Of a stretch of 64,000 nt of DNA, positions 35,987 through 47,380 are shown piece by piece (position 1 is the stretch's first letter; each line of letters opens with the position of its first letter). The DNA is from Ehretia macrophylla (Eukaryota; Streptophyta; Magnoliopsida; Boraginales; Ehretiaceae): positions 8,854,762 to 8,918,761 of the forward strand of contig CM075783.1 in NCBI GenBank assembly GCA_037974665.1, read 5' to 3'. The notes beneath the pieces are model-generated. The model did no database searches and was not told where the DNA came from. It saw nothing but the letters and a program-made list of their open reading frames with translations. Made by a program: the position numbers and the translations under genes.

Positions 35987-36656
35987 ACGTATCCTTACTA
36001 CGTGGTTATTTATATTCTCGCACATTATACTTGTTGCATATTCTTGTTCATGGCATGTTTTCAAAATGAGTTTGTGAAATCTAAAATGGTTTTCAAAACC
36101 CTCCTTATTCCCCCCTCACCGAGTTCATAGAAACTCACCCCTCTTTGTTATAATTTCAGGAGAGTCCGATGTGGTATATGTGGAGTACGTGCTCGATGAA
36201 CCTGTTGTTGATACCGTGGTTGAGCCCGATGCTTAATTGCTTGCCTTGTTGATGTTTATGTACTTGAACCTTGTTGTAGACATTATGAAGACTTGTTAAC
36301 TTTATGTTTTATATACTAAGTCTAGATGCTTACTTTCAATTTAATAGGCTTGTAATGAATTTCATAAGTCTCTTTTGTATTGTATAGGTGGATAGGCTTA
36401 TGTATTTCATTATAAGGCTTGTATCTTATATTATGTTGATGTGGTTGTGATGGACGGCTTATCCTTTGGTTGTATGTTAGAGGCCCATGGTTCTGAAGTT
36501 GGCTTAATTGTGGTTGTATGTTGATTGTTGTGGTTTATATGAGTTGTTGTGTAGGTTACATTTGTGTTTTGGGCCATATTACAGAAGTTATAATGCCGAA
36601 ATTCCGTTGCGTCCTGACTTGGTTTTAGGTGGGGTTGAGTTGGGCGTGACAATAAG

Positions 36657-36815
36657 TATTACTGTCACAAAAAGAATTACATCATTGTATATTGGGAGGT
36701 TTGTACTGGAAGCTATAAATACCTAAGCATAGCATTATAAACCTCAAAAGACATTTAGTTCAACTCAAGCCTCAACCAAATTGTATTCTGGTTTGCATTC
36801 TATTATCTTTCTGTA
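36657..36815 (+). mobile_element. possible Copia-like LTR, right piece with second TATA box
   Basis: TATAAATA at 36714-36721, followed by a leader-like stretch similar to 21375-21430. It ends roughly where Athila integrase homology starts on the minus strand (about 36822). The exact end is not visible. Confidence 0.35.
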
Positions 36816-36821
36816 ATCTCG

Positions 36822-38651
36822 TAATACGTGGCACCCCAAATCGAGAAAAGATATGCTCTTTGATAAACTTGACCACCACTTTATGGTCATTAGTTTGGGT
36901 TGCTATTGCTTCAACCCATTTGGACACATAGTCCACAGTTACAAGAATACAAGTGTACCCAAATGAAGGAGGAAAAGGACCCATGAAGTCAATACCCCAT
37001 ACATCGAATATTTCACAAACTAGAATGGGTGTCAGAGGCATCATGTCCCTTCTAGAGATAGACCCAGCCTATTTACATCGAGGGCATTTCTTACAAATTT
37101 GTTGGGTATCTTTGAATAGAGTGGGCCAAAATAACCCACACTGAAGGACTTTGGTAGCTGTCATCTTACCTCCAAAATGGCTGCCACAAACTTCAGAATG
37201 GAAATATTAGAGTATGCTATCAAATTCATCCTCAGCTACACAACTCCTTATGACCTGATCGACACAGATCTTGAAAAGATAAGGGTCTTCCTAGATGAAA
37301 TATTTGACCTATGTCATAAAACATTCATTCTCTCTATTTTCCCAGTGAGTTCGAAACTCTTGGGCAGCCAAGTAATTAACAGAGTGGGAATACCCAGGGG
37401 TCCAGTATGAGACAACAAAGACCTGCTCATCAGGAAACGTACCTTTAAAAGGAAGAGAGTCAATGGGAGAATCACGAACAAGATGTAATAAGTGGTCAGC
37501 AATGGAATTCTCACTTCCCTTGTTATCTTTGATTTCAAGGTCAAACTTTTGAAGTAATAGTAACCAACGGATCAAACAGGGCTTAGTATCCTATTTGGTA
37601 AGTAAGTAATGCAAATCAGTATGATCCGTGTATACTATCACTTTTGAGCCAAGGATGTATGACCTGAATTTGTCAAGAGAAAATACTACAGCTAGCAATT
37701 CCTTCTCGGTGGTTGAGTAATTCTTTTGAGCATTATCTAAGTTCTTGCTAGCGTAATAGACCATATGTGGTAGTCTATCCCGACGCTGTGCCAAAACAGC
37801 TCCTATTGCATAATCAGATGCATCACACATAATCTCAAAGGGGAGGTTATAATCGGGAGGCTGGATGATAGGGGCGGAAGAAAGTAAGGACTTAAGATTC
37901 TCAAAAGTTTTAGTATACTTCTCATCGAAATAGGATAAAGTATCATGTGCTAAAAGACTCGAGAGATGTTGAGCGATATGGCTGAAGTCCTTGATGAAAC
38001 GCTGATAGAAACTGGTATAACCAAGGAATGATCTAATATCCCACACCATTTTGGGTGTGGGGAGCTTCTTTATTAACTCAACCTTGGCTGGGTCTACATG
38101 GATGCCATCCTGTGAAACCACATGACCAAGCACTATCCCCTGCTTAACCATGAAATGACTTTTCTCCCAATTAAGAACCAAATTGATCTTAACACAATGA
38201 TCTAGCATTAGGGAAATGTGTGTGAGGCACTCATCGAAAGTAGCTTCAAAAATTGAGAAGGCATCCATGAAGACTTCTAGAAACTTCTTGATCATATCAG
38301 AAAAAATGGCCATCATACACATTTGAAAGGTCGTAGGTGCATTGCATAGACCGAAGGGTGTGCACCGAAATGCAAAGGTCCTATAAGGACAAGTGAATGT
38401 GGTTTTTTTCTAGTCTTTAGGGAAGATTGGGATTTGATTATAACCTGAATACCCATCTAAGAACAGTAATAGCCTTGCTTGACTACTCTATCTAAGATTT
38501 GGTCAAGGAAGGGTAGAGAGAAATGGTTTTTTCGAGTCTTGGAGTTGAGCTTGTAGTAATCAATGTGCACGCGCCATCCTGTAGTGGTACGGGTAGGAAT
38601 AAGCTCACCATTCTTATTTTGGACCACTGTAATCCCAGATTTCTTCAGTAC
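36822..38651 (-). pseudogene. pol: Athila pol fragment: RT, RNase H, partial integrase
   Basis: On the minus strand the order is reverse transcriptase (from KKSGITVVQNKNGELIPTRT at 38650, then GWRVHIDYYKLN), RT palm with FMDAFSIFE near 38270, RT thumb, RNase H (EIMCDASDYAIGAVL, then VVYTDHTDLHYLL-like), the integrase zinc-binding region around 37080-37200, and the start of the integrase core (GIDFMGPFP). It stops after FSRFGVPR, before the second catalytic Asp. The family motif FMDD reads FMDA, so RT is dead. Several stops and frameshifts occur. Both ends are truncated, the right one by the LTR at 38652. It belongs to the same clade as 10444-21308 but covers the part missing there. Confidence 0.82.
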
Positions 38652-41425
38652 AGTAACAACCCAACCCCTCACAGAATCAGGTCCCCGATCCCAAAACCCT
38701 AAGTCATGAAAAACGAGAAAAAATAGACGGAGTTTTTCCTGCTTCTAGGCCAAACCAACCTGCATGCAGAAGAATCATTACACAAGAAATATTGTTTATA
38801 AACATGATTTAATCCATTCTAGATCATTTCAAGTTCACTTAGTAGTTCCAGTACTTTTCTGAGCAAAATAGACTATGGTATTCTAGGTTAGGTAGCTACC
38901 AGATAAAGCATTATCCAAAAAATTACATGCCGCTATACTAGGTGAGCCTTTTAGTTGTATACTCTCAATCCAACAAATATATACATGGCACGCAGGCCTC
39001 AAAAGAATACATAATATTCACAAATTTACATTGAGCATCCACCTAAGGTCAGCACAAGCACTTAGGGAGATTCTTGAGCCTCCTCCTATACAGCCTCGGG
39101 AGGAATTGAACCCGCCTCACCTGAAATGGTTAGAAAGAGGGGAGTGAGCAAACCTTTCGATAATGAAAAATGCTCAGTGAGGGAGAGAAACAGATATTCA
39201 GGGACTTTTGAAAACCTTTCGTGCAATGCAAATAAGTCATAGAATCATTAACAATACAAAATACTAAATCAAGACAATAAAGCTAAAAGTCCCTTTTAGA
39301 AAACTATAACTATGTAACAAACTATACACAAGCAATAGAAGATAACAATACAATCAACTAACATCACAAATTTAATATCACTTAAGCAAATAATACAATC
39401 TTATATAACTCTCCAAGGACTTAGGGCCCAAGCGAAAGTCGCTCAAAAGGATACAAGGTTGACCTCGAGCACGAAACATGAACCACGAGCTACGAACCAC
39501 GAATTCAATAAGATAATAATCAATAAGCCGACATCCCTATACACCAAACAGGGGTACTCCGGATAGAACACCCCGTTAATCCTACGACCCAACTCTCCCA
39601 GGGCGGCATCCTTAGCGAGAGAGGGACTAGGTACCATGGTAGCCAAGGTATACCGGCAAGCCCAATGCCGCCTGGCTTCCCCGACACTACCATGCCCAAA
39701 TGGTTGTGCAACCACGATTTTGATAACGAAAAATGTGAGTTTTCACTCGATGGTATCTATGAATCCAAGGAAAACCGGTTCGGTAACCATATAACTCAAA
39801 TAACTATTCAAGTATCCAACAATCAAGTCATAATCATATTTACTTAAATAACCACACTTTGCGAAACTATTACTAATTTTATAACAATTAACTAAAGTAT
39901 CTAAGCAAGAAGTAAATTTCAAAGGCATACAAGGCAACTCATATCCACCAACTAGTTATAAAATCCACGTAATTCACAATTTAATTAAATCATACTTGTA
40001 TAAACACTTTATGACACCCTTAAATGTTAAGGAAACCCATTTTAAACTACAACAACCACTTAACCCCCATAATTCCCTTTGTCACTTTACACTACAACAC
40101 CCTAATCCATGCATCAAAACAATGCCATAAATGCACCATAATCACTAACTAACACATCTAGTACCAACCAACACCCCCAAACACACCCGGTCAACAGCAC
40201 ACACACATGGCCCCTTTATGATAAAACCAACTTTTCCAAGTTCTAACCAATTCCTAGTGAGTTTAAGCATTAAACTAGTCATATTAGCACCTATGCCACC
40301 CTATTTTCACCTTAGAACAAGCATCTAGCCATTAGATTCACAAACTTTACACAAAAGTACTATTTATCTCCTTCTAAATCCAACTATTTTTCAAGTTTTA
40401 CATACACTCAAGCTATTTTAGGCACTAAGCAAGTTATTAGAACACTTATGGCACCAACTTGGAGCATCAAAACAAGTAATTAAACTATGATTCACATTCT
40501 TGCTATACAAGTACTATTCATCTTCTTCTTCAAATCAACCTTTTGTAATAACCAATTAAACACTTGTAAAACCTTTAAAAGTTTACTGTACTAACTATAC
40601 ATCTAACTACTCTTGCAAATTAAAGCTAAATAACTAACATTTATAGCAATAGAATTAATTAACATAATCAACATATACACAAAAATGCTCATAAGATGCA
40701 AATCCCTCACCAAAATGAGTTGTAGATGCTAGGAAATTGTTCTATGATGGCTCAAGACTCCTCATCCAAGCTTGGATTGGATCAAAATAAGCAACCCTAG
40801 ATTTCTTTTTTTTTCCCCCTTTTTTCTTTCTTTGGCTGATGGCCTATCTCTCTCTCTAATTTTTTTCTTTTGTTTTGTATATTATGCTTATTTATGTGTA
40901 TAAGAGTAGTGTTGGGCTTTGGCTTGGGTTATGATATAAGTTAGATAGCTAAATGCAAGCCCAAAATGCAAACCAAGCCTTGAATATCCCAATATGCCAA
41001 CTAGAATATTACTATTCATATGATACACAAAGCAAATTTTCTACCCATATTCCCAACATGCTATGCAAATAAAAATTATGAATGTATGTCCAAAAACACA
41101 TATATAATAAGGAAAAAATACGAAATTTACAAAATAAAATACTTTAATTTTTACCTCGAACTCAGGGTTCATTTTAAAATAATGAAAATTAATCTAGTAG
41201 ATGTAAGGAACCATCCTACCTAATATGAATATCAAATTAATAGGTTAAACTACTTTATTTGAATTAATTAAATGTTGGTGCAACTTTGAAAATAAATAGA
41301 AAAATAAGGCTACTAAGTAAATTCAAAGGCTAAAATAAACACATATTCACATATAAACACTTAAGTAACAACTATTTATATGCAAATATGTATAATGTAC
41401 TACATCCTAGGTCTGGGGTGTCACA
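38652..41425 (-). mobile_element. 3' LTR of a reverse non-autonomous gypsy element
   Basis: On the minus strand it starts TGTGACACCCCAGACC at 41425 and ends near 38652 in a decayed ...GGGTTGTTACT terminus. The sequence is homologous to 1-1653. A decayed palindrome GGTTGTGCAACC lies at 39702-39713. A purine tract (reverse complement of ctctccccatcttaa, 41426-41440) abuts it, so this is the 3' LTR. The 5' LTR is not in the window. Confidence 0.78.
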
Positions 41426-42117
41426 CTCTCCCCATCTTAAGAAAATTGCATCCTTGCAATTCCTTATTCTCAAAAGGATCCCACATCAACTATAGCAACT
41501 TTAGTTAGAATTATCGCTGAAGAAGTGCACTGCCCTGGAATACCAACAAGAATGGGCATAATAATACCACTAAGAAATCAATAAGAATACCAGAAGAACC
41601 CCACAGAAGAAATCCCGAGTAAGGTAGCCAAATAAAGGCTTCTATAAAAATGCCATTTAGAAGTCCGAATATGAATATCATATAAGAATCCCATCTAGTA
41701 GTGCTGAGGAAATACCAATAGGAAATCTATATATGAATACCAAGGAAATGTCGTATGCGAAGTCCTAAATAAGAAATCCAAATAAGAAGCCATATAAAGA
41801 ACACAGGCTGAACACCTTTGAGTGAGAACTCCTCCAAATAGGAATATTATACAAGAATTCTATATTCCTAGGTGATATTACTGATGGAAATGCTGCTAAA
41901 GATCAACTATCGTCAAATAACTCCCGACAAGAATGCCAAAGAGAATACCCCACAAGAAGCTCAATCGGAAACAACATCACCCTGTAGGTCACAAGTCATG
42001 TATATGAATACTTCTAAATGCTTTATAGACTAGTATGAATGCATATCAATATCAGTTATATAGACATAAAAAGAACTCATTTTGATTTTGATTCTTACCC
42101 TTTCCCCGGAGTACTCC
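41426..42117 (-). other. internal 3' region with degenerate short repeats
   Basis: From about 41510 to 41960 the plus strand shows recurring aagaataccaa/aatgccatat/gaagtcc units. Their reverse complement matches the ggtatttcttatttgg-type repeats of 28960-29390. It lies between the polypurine tract and a small gag-like frame. No pol. Confidence 0.6.
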
Positions 42118-42554
42118 CTATGGATTGACGAGATATATTACGGTCGACTCCTGGTGAGAAGAAGTCCTATCGATAGAACTGCCCTGGGAGGGCCCATCAG
42201 TCCCCGATTGCCACTTAGGACAGTACTTCACTCGATGTAGGTGGCTTCCACAACCTGTATATTGCCCTATCATTTTCCAACGATCAACAATAGTATGTCC
42301 CTAGTGTTTGCAAAATGTACATTGCAGGGAATGGAAAGGTCTTTTGTTTGGCTGGCTCGGCCCTGCATCCGACTCACTCGGTCTCATTGTCCCTTTTATA
42401 GACTCCTATTGAAGCTGGTGCTCAAGTGCCTGGACCACTCTAAGCATAGTCTCTGCCACTCTTACTAATACTTGGACTTGCTCTTCTATGGAGGTTTGAT
42501 GTCCACCACCCTTTTTGATGAACTACCGTCTTTAGAGGGTTTGCCTTCAGTCAT
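42118..42554 (-). pseudogene. small nucleocapsid-only gag-like ORF with two zinc knuckles
   Basis: Minus-strand reading starts at ATG 42554 (MTEGKPSKDGSSS). After a frameshift in an A/G run it continues through a Leu/Val-rich, probably helical segment (IEEQVQVLVRVAETMLRVV), then two knuckle motifs: C-X2-C-K-H with a stop at the next residue, and GCGSHLHRVKYC. It ends at a TAG at 42118. The arrangement of paired knuckles resembles chromovirus Gag C-termini, but capsid and pol are absent on both sides. It has about 145 codons with at least two stops and one frameshift. An intact relative could supply an RNA-binding protein, and this copy probably does not. Confidence 0.6.
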
Positions 42555-42729
42555 CTTCGCTCTATAGGGAGAAGAGTTTACTTACCAGTTTAAAGAGTAA
42601 TGTATGCATGCATGCCGTGTAAAGAAAATAAGGTACATATAATCACATAATTGCACGTCTAGTACATTCATCATATTTCACATAAACAAATCACATAGAA
42701 GTACATTTTTATTCAAGAAACACAAGTCT
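42555..42729 (-). other. leader of the reverse gypsy element, cut by the Copia LTR
   Basis: Non-coding sequence upstream of the small gag-like ORF. It ends where TGTTGGGATTTG starts at 42730. A gtaagt donor-like site lies about 40 bases before the ATG on the minus strand. Confidence 0.4.
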
Positions 42730-43686
42730 TGTTGGGATTTGTATTCCCAAAAGACCACTAGCACTTAGTCATTAGAACTTCTGGATGGTTTGCAATAAGA
42801 TAATTATTGTCATCATATTCATATGGTCGTATTTCTCTTATTATGTGGATTGACATAGACATATATATATGTGAATATAAGGTCTTTGCTTCAAGGAATG
42901 AGATGCGGGGTAGTTACGCACAGAAATGTCTAAGTCATGGTCACTTGAATAAGCAAAGTAACTTTGTCCATGACTAAGTAGTAAAGTTTGGCGCTTTACT
43001 ATGGTAGAAGTCATAGTGGAGTAAGTTCCCTTTAGAGAAAGGTGATCTACCTTAATCATGGATTGGTTCCAGACTTATTATACTTATGCATATGTATGCA
43101 TTGTATGGACCCCGTAAGTGTGAGCTCTGAATACGTACTATCAAAGAAAGAGTTCACCTAAACTTACAAGCTTCTAAGTAGATCATAGCTCTTAATCTTG
43201 AGCATATGTGGATGAACCAACGAAGCTGAGTGCTAGCACTTTAATCCATTATGGGTGTGGTCTTAATATTTAGATCACCTACTCTGTGGTTTAGGTGTAT
43301 AAGACTTGATTAGAAGGGATGTGCATATGCAATAAGGAGTCTATACATTAATCACTCCCTTAGAATAATCCAAGCTAGATCATCCTGAATCTGTGGTCGC
43401 ATTAACACTTAAGGTGTTGAATGTTACACTTAAGGGTAGCTCCCTTAGATAAGTGGATAACTTCAAGAGGATGGTTGGATTGTGGATTAGAGGTTCTAAG
43501 GAAACAAAATGTAGTCAAAGAAGTGATAGTACACTTTATAGTAATTATCCTTGAGTGCAGCTAAAGTCATTAAGTAGAATAGATTTGGTTGAGATGGTGA
43601 AGTATTGATAGGAGACTAGCGAAAATATTTCATTCATTTCCAGAAGAAAGGTTAATTATGTCTTTGGTCCCTCTTCTACCCATCTA
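42730..43686 (+). mobile_element. Copia-type 5' LTR, left piece
   Basis: Starts TGTTGGGATTTGTATTCCC, a common Copia LTR start, and continues at 53119 after the chromovirus. The two pieces together make an LTR of about 1.95 kb. It was inserted into the reverse gypsy element (left flank AGTCT). Confidence 0.6.
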
Positions 43687-45110
43687 TGTAAGACCCAGCC
43701 CGAGACCACACGTGCATGTAGATCATATCATACCTAATTAAGTCATTTTATAAGTATTTACCTTGTTTAGGTATTTTTATGTTGATTTATGTACATTTGT
43801 CTCGATTTATGTGCGTTGCATTGATTAACGTGCATTTGAGTATTTTATATATCTTATACGATAATTGGATTCTACTGCGTATATTAGCTAACTAAAACAA
43901 TTAGATTAGAACAAAAATGGCAAACTAGTAATACATAAGCAAGTTGGAGGACACTTTTGTTCTAAGGCAATTTAACCAAATATCCTAACAATACATACAC
44001 TATACTACACTATACTCACACACACATATCAGAAAATATACACACTCATACGATACGCACACTACATACACCACACTCAGATTTTCATCCATAGAAAAGA
44101 GGGTAAGAAGAGAGATAAGTGGAGAAGGAAGAAAGGAAGTAGTTCAACCATTTTGGAGCATTTTCTTTGCATTTCAAGCTTTCTTCAAGTGTGTATCTTG
44201 CACTTCTTTCTTCTAGACTTCAAGAACAAAGGTGAGGGATGTTTTCTAAAAGCTTTACTAACTCAAATAAGCATGTATATGTGTTCCATGTACATGTATT
44301 GAGTTTGTTCGAGAGGGTATAAGCTTGCTTTGTGTAGTTGAGCATGTATTGAGTATCTAGGGTTTCAAGGGTTTGTTGAGATTTCATCCTTTGCTTGATA
44401 ATGTTCACATATAAATTTGAGTGGTGTTTAAATGGGATTGTTGTGCAAGATTTGGGGTATAGTAAATAAAATATGCAATGCTAGGTGACTTTTTGTAGAA
44501 ATCAACCATGTATGTGTTGTAAATTTGAGCTTTGTGCTTGTTTGATTCAATGGTGGTATTGCATTTAAATAATGTTTAAGGCATGCTAAGTTATGGTTTT
44601 AGAGTTGTGATTGTATAGGAATTTTTATTTGGTGAATTGGATAAGTGTTGGGTTCAAGTGGCATAGCAAAAAGGAACAAGAAAACAAAATTCGTGCCAAG
44701 TACTGAGGATCAGGTTGATAGGGTAGTAGCCCGGGTAGTAGCCCGGGTAATAGCCTAGATCACTTGTCAACCTACTTCCGGGGTCATTTGTCAACTTACT
44801 GCCGGGCGACTCCAGTTACCTTGATGGTTACCCGGGTACTCGATCGGATGGTCCTGTTTTTGCTCATTTTGTGTTACTTTTAGTTGCTATCAAATGCGTG
44901 ATGTTATGGGACCAATATGTATGTTAATATGAGCTTAATTGAGGATGATTACATGCCTTTATGTCATGATACATGATTAAATGAGCTTACACGCAAAATG
45001 TTTGGATATGTACTTGCTATATCATTGATATTACTGTTGTGACGGAAGCAACCGACTTTGATGCTATCCTTGTCCCTTTTTAACTTGGTGACATCCCTTG
45101 GAGCGTTAGG

Positions 45111-45174
<64 letters not shown>

Positions 45175-46016
45175 AGGTTGCAACCTTCTAAAGGCCTTGG
45201 TACGATCAATGGCCCCGAACAGCATTGGGCTTGCCAGTTATACCCACGACTACCATTGACCTATTCTTTATCTTTGAGGGGAGCTATCCGGAACCCTCGG
45301 TTGTTGATGGAGTTGGTGTGGGGTTTTCTTTGAGGTCTTGATCGTCGGTTGTGGTGTCGGGTTGTTATCCATTGATTTAAGGCAGAAGATGTCTATACCA
45401 GCACTCATCGTATCCTTTTGCAATAAGTATCTATGTTCACCTTCTTATTGCATACTTGAGTTACTACCTGTTACTTCCATGTGTATTCTTATGTGCATGG
45501 CATGATTTTTCGAATTGTTTGTGAAAAGAGAAAACCATTGCGAAAACCCTTCCTATTTCATCCTTACTGAGCTATAAGAAAGATTAGCTCACCATTTTCT
45601 CTATCATTTCAGGTGAGGCAGAGCCTGAGTAGGCCCCTCAAGGTATTGGCAAAACTCCTTGGTGTGACATCAAGGATTTCTGCCTTATGTGATCTCTACC
45701 TGTTGATGTACTTGAGTTACTTACAGTATAACTTATTCTTTTGGACAACTATTATGTAACTAAATACTTCTATTCTTTTAAGACCTTGATACCTGAATGT
45801 TGGCTAGACTTATGTATGGACAGGTGGTTCGAGGTCTTGTATATATGCAATCTGTTGTGGTTTTCTTACTAAGACCGATGTAATTGAATGACTCTTGAAC
45901 CTTTATGGAGTATATGTGAATGTATAGGTTATTGAGTTATTGATTTTACAGATTTTGAGTTACGAAAGTCATGTACTAGCCTTAGCCTTTGTAGGTGTCC
46001 GAGTCGGGGCGTGACA
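43687..46016 (+). repeat. 5' LTR of the chromovirus
   Basis: TGTAAGACCCAGCCC...GGGGCGTGACA. Contains CCGGG-rich repeats at 44715-44850, a long (AT)n tract at 45116-45172 and the palindrome GGTTGCAACC at 45176-45185. Confidence 0.92.
45116..45172 (+). repeat. (AT)n microsatellite inside the 5' LTR
   Basis: About 28 AT units, against about five at the same place in the 3' LTR (near 52270). This is expansion or contraction after insertion. Confidence 0.95.
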
Positions 46017-46023
46017 CCTAAAT

Positions 46024-46035
46024 TGGTATCAAAGC
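46024..46035 (+). other. primer-binding site of the chromovirus
   Basis: TGGTATCAAAGC, one mismatch from the initiator-Met tRNA complement TGGTATCAGAGC, seven bases after the 5' LTR. Confidence 0.85.
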
Positions 46036-46272
46036 TTAGCTAGATAGGTAGGCGTAAGCTGGATTTAGAGCCCCTGGTTAATGGGTAGAAAGACTTGGAA
46101 GAAAAATATGTTGTGGCATTTATTTTTAGGAACTTATGTGCTTAACATGCTATACTTGTTTCTTGCTTATGTGTAACCTATGTGTTAAGAGCATTTCTAG
46201 TGCACATATTCATATCTCATATGATGCATCCATAACCTATAACTGTGAGTGGTATCTGTTCTATATCTATAG

Positions 46273-47380
46273 ATGGCAGGACGTAATACTCGTAACAACC
46301 CTGGACCTCAACAGACTTGGAGTGCAAATCAAGCTAATCTTGGTATGGTGATGTTCAATTTGATGGCAATTGATGTTGATAAGATGAGCAGGGTTATGGA
46401 ACAACAAGCAGCAACAGCCACAGCAGTAGCAGCGGGTAATAGTAATGGCACCAATTAAGGTGCTAACAATAACCCCAACCATAATAGAGGAAATAGGAAT
46501 GATATGTTGAAGGACTTTCTCATTTACGGACCTCACCGATTCCTAGGTGAGCCTAATGATGAGAAGGCAGAGGCTTGGCTGGCTAAGGTTGAGAAGATAT
46601 TTACTGCTCATGACTATACGGATGAGAAGAAGGTGGGTTTTGCCGCCTACTTATTGGAGGAAGATGCAAAACAGTGGTGGAAAATGTAATAGATTCGTCG
46701 GGAGCATAGGGAGATACTAGTCACGTGGGATAACTTTGTCAAGTTTGTCAAAGGGAATTATTTTCTGGAGATGGCCCGGGAAAGGAAATAAGAAGAATTT
46801 CTTACCTTAAGGCAAGGTGCAATGACAGTAGTGCAGTATGGGCCTGATTCAACAAGTTGTCCTACTATATCCCTGAATTGGTTCAAACTGAGAGTAGGAG
46901 AATCAAACAATTTGAACGGGGATTGAGGCCCGAGATCCGAGACTCTTTAGCTTCACACCGCTTTACAGGGAAATGTTGGATTCGGCATCCCGTGTTGAGA
47001 AGAAGAAGTTTAAGCAACGAGGTGGATCGAGTCAACCTAACAAGAGGCCATTCTTAGGCCAAGCACCACAGAGGCCTTATCAGACTCAAGGTCAATGACA
47101 GACTCAAGCAAGGCCAGCTACTACCAGACCCCAATCTAATGCCCCAACCGCTCAACCAACTCGTGGTACAGTAGGCACTGCTACTATTTCTCAGAATGTC
47201 ATATGTGGTTATTGTGAAAAGATGGGGCATACGGAAGGCCAGTGTTGGAGGAAGTTGGGCAACTATGTGAGGTGTGAAAGTGGTCAACACCAGATTAAAG
47301 ACTGTCCGAAGATGCCGAATAGGGCTGCACCAAATCAGCCCGCCAAAAATGTTCCAGGCCAAAGAGTTCAAGCTCGAGCC
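46273..47380 (+). pseudogene. gag: chromovirus gag, broken
   Basis: Starts MAGRNTRNNPGPQQ. The capsid domain is recognisable (FLGEPNDEKAEAWLAKVEKIF, then AAYLLEEDAKQWW), and so are the paired zinc knuckles (CGYCEKMGHTEGQCW and CESGQHQIKDC, where the first Cys of the second knuckle reads Tyr). Stops at 46456-46458 and the tandem TAA TAG at 46687-46692 fit Gln codons changed by C-to-T. A frameshift lies near 46846. It would form the particle shell, but is not expressed intact. Confidence 0.85.

Larger units (their letters stand above)
21489..36651 (+). mobile_element. solo LTR split by three nested insertions
   Basis: Starts TGTGAAGACCC and ends GGGCGTGACA. The TSD ATAAG is at 21484-21488 and 36652-36656. 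Its own pieces are 21489-22307, 25326-25927, 31982-32072 and 35992-36651, about 2.2 kb when the insertions are removed. The insertions are a reverse solo LTR (22308-25320), a two-LTR non-autonomous element (25928-31976) and a solo LTR (32073-35986). The family matches 16223-18704. The order is clear: this LTR is older than all three insertions. Confidence 0.82.

Noticed and set aside
44964..45333. Frames with long IYIYIY runs on both strands
   Set aside because: Products of the (AT)n tract in the chromovirus LTR.
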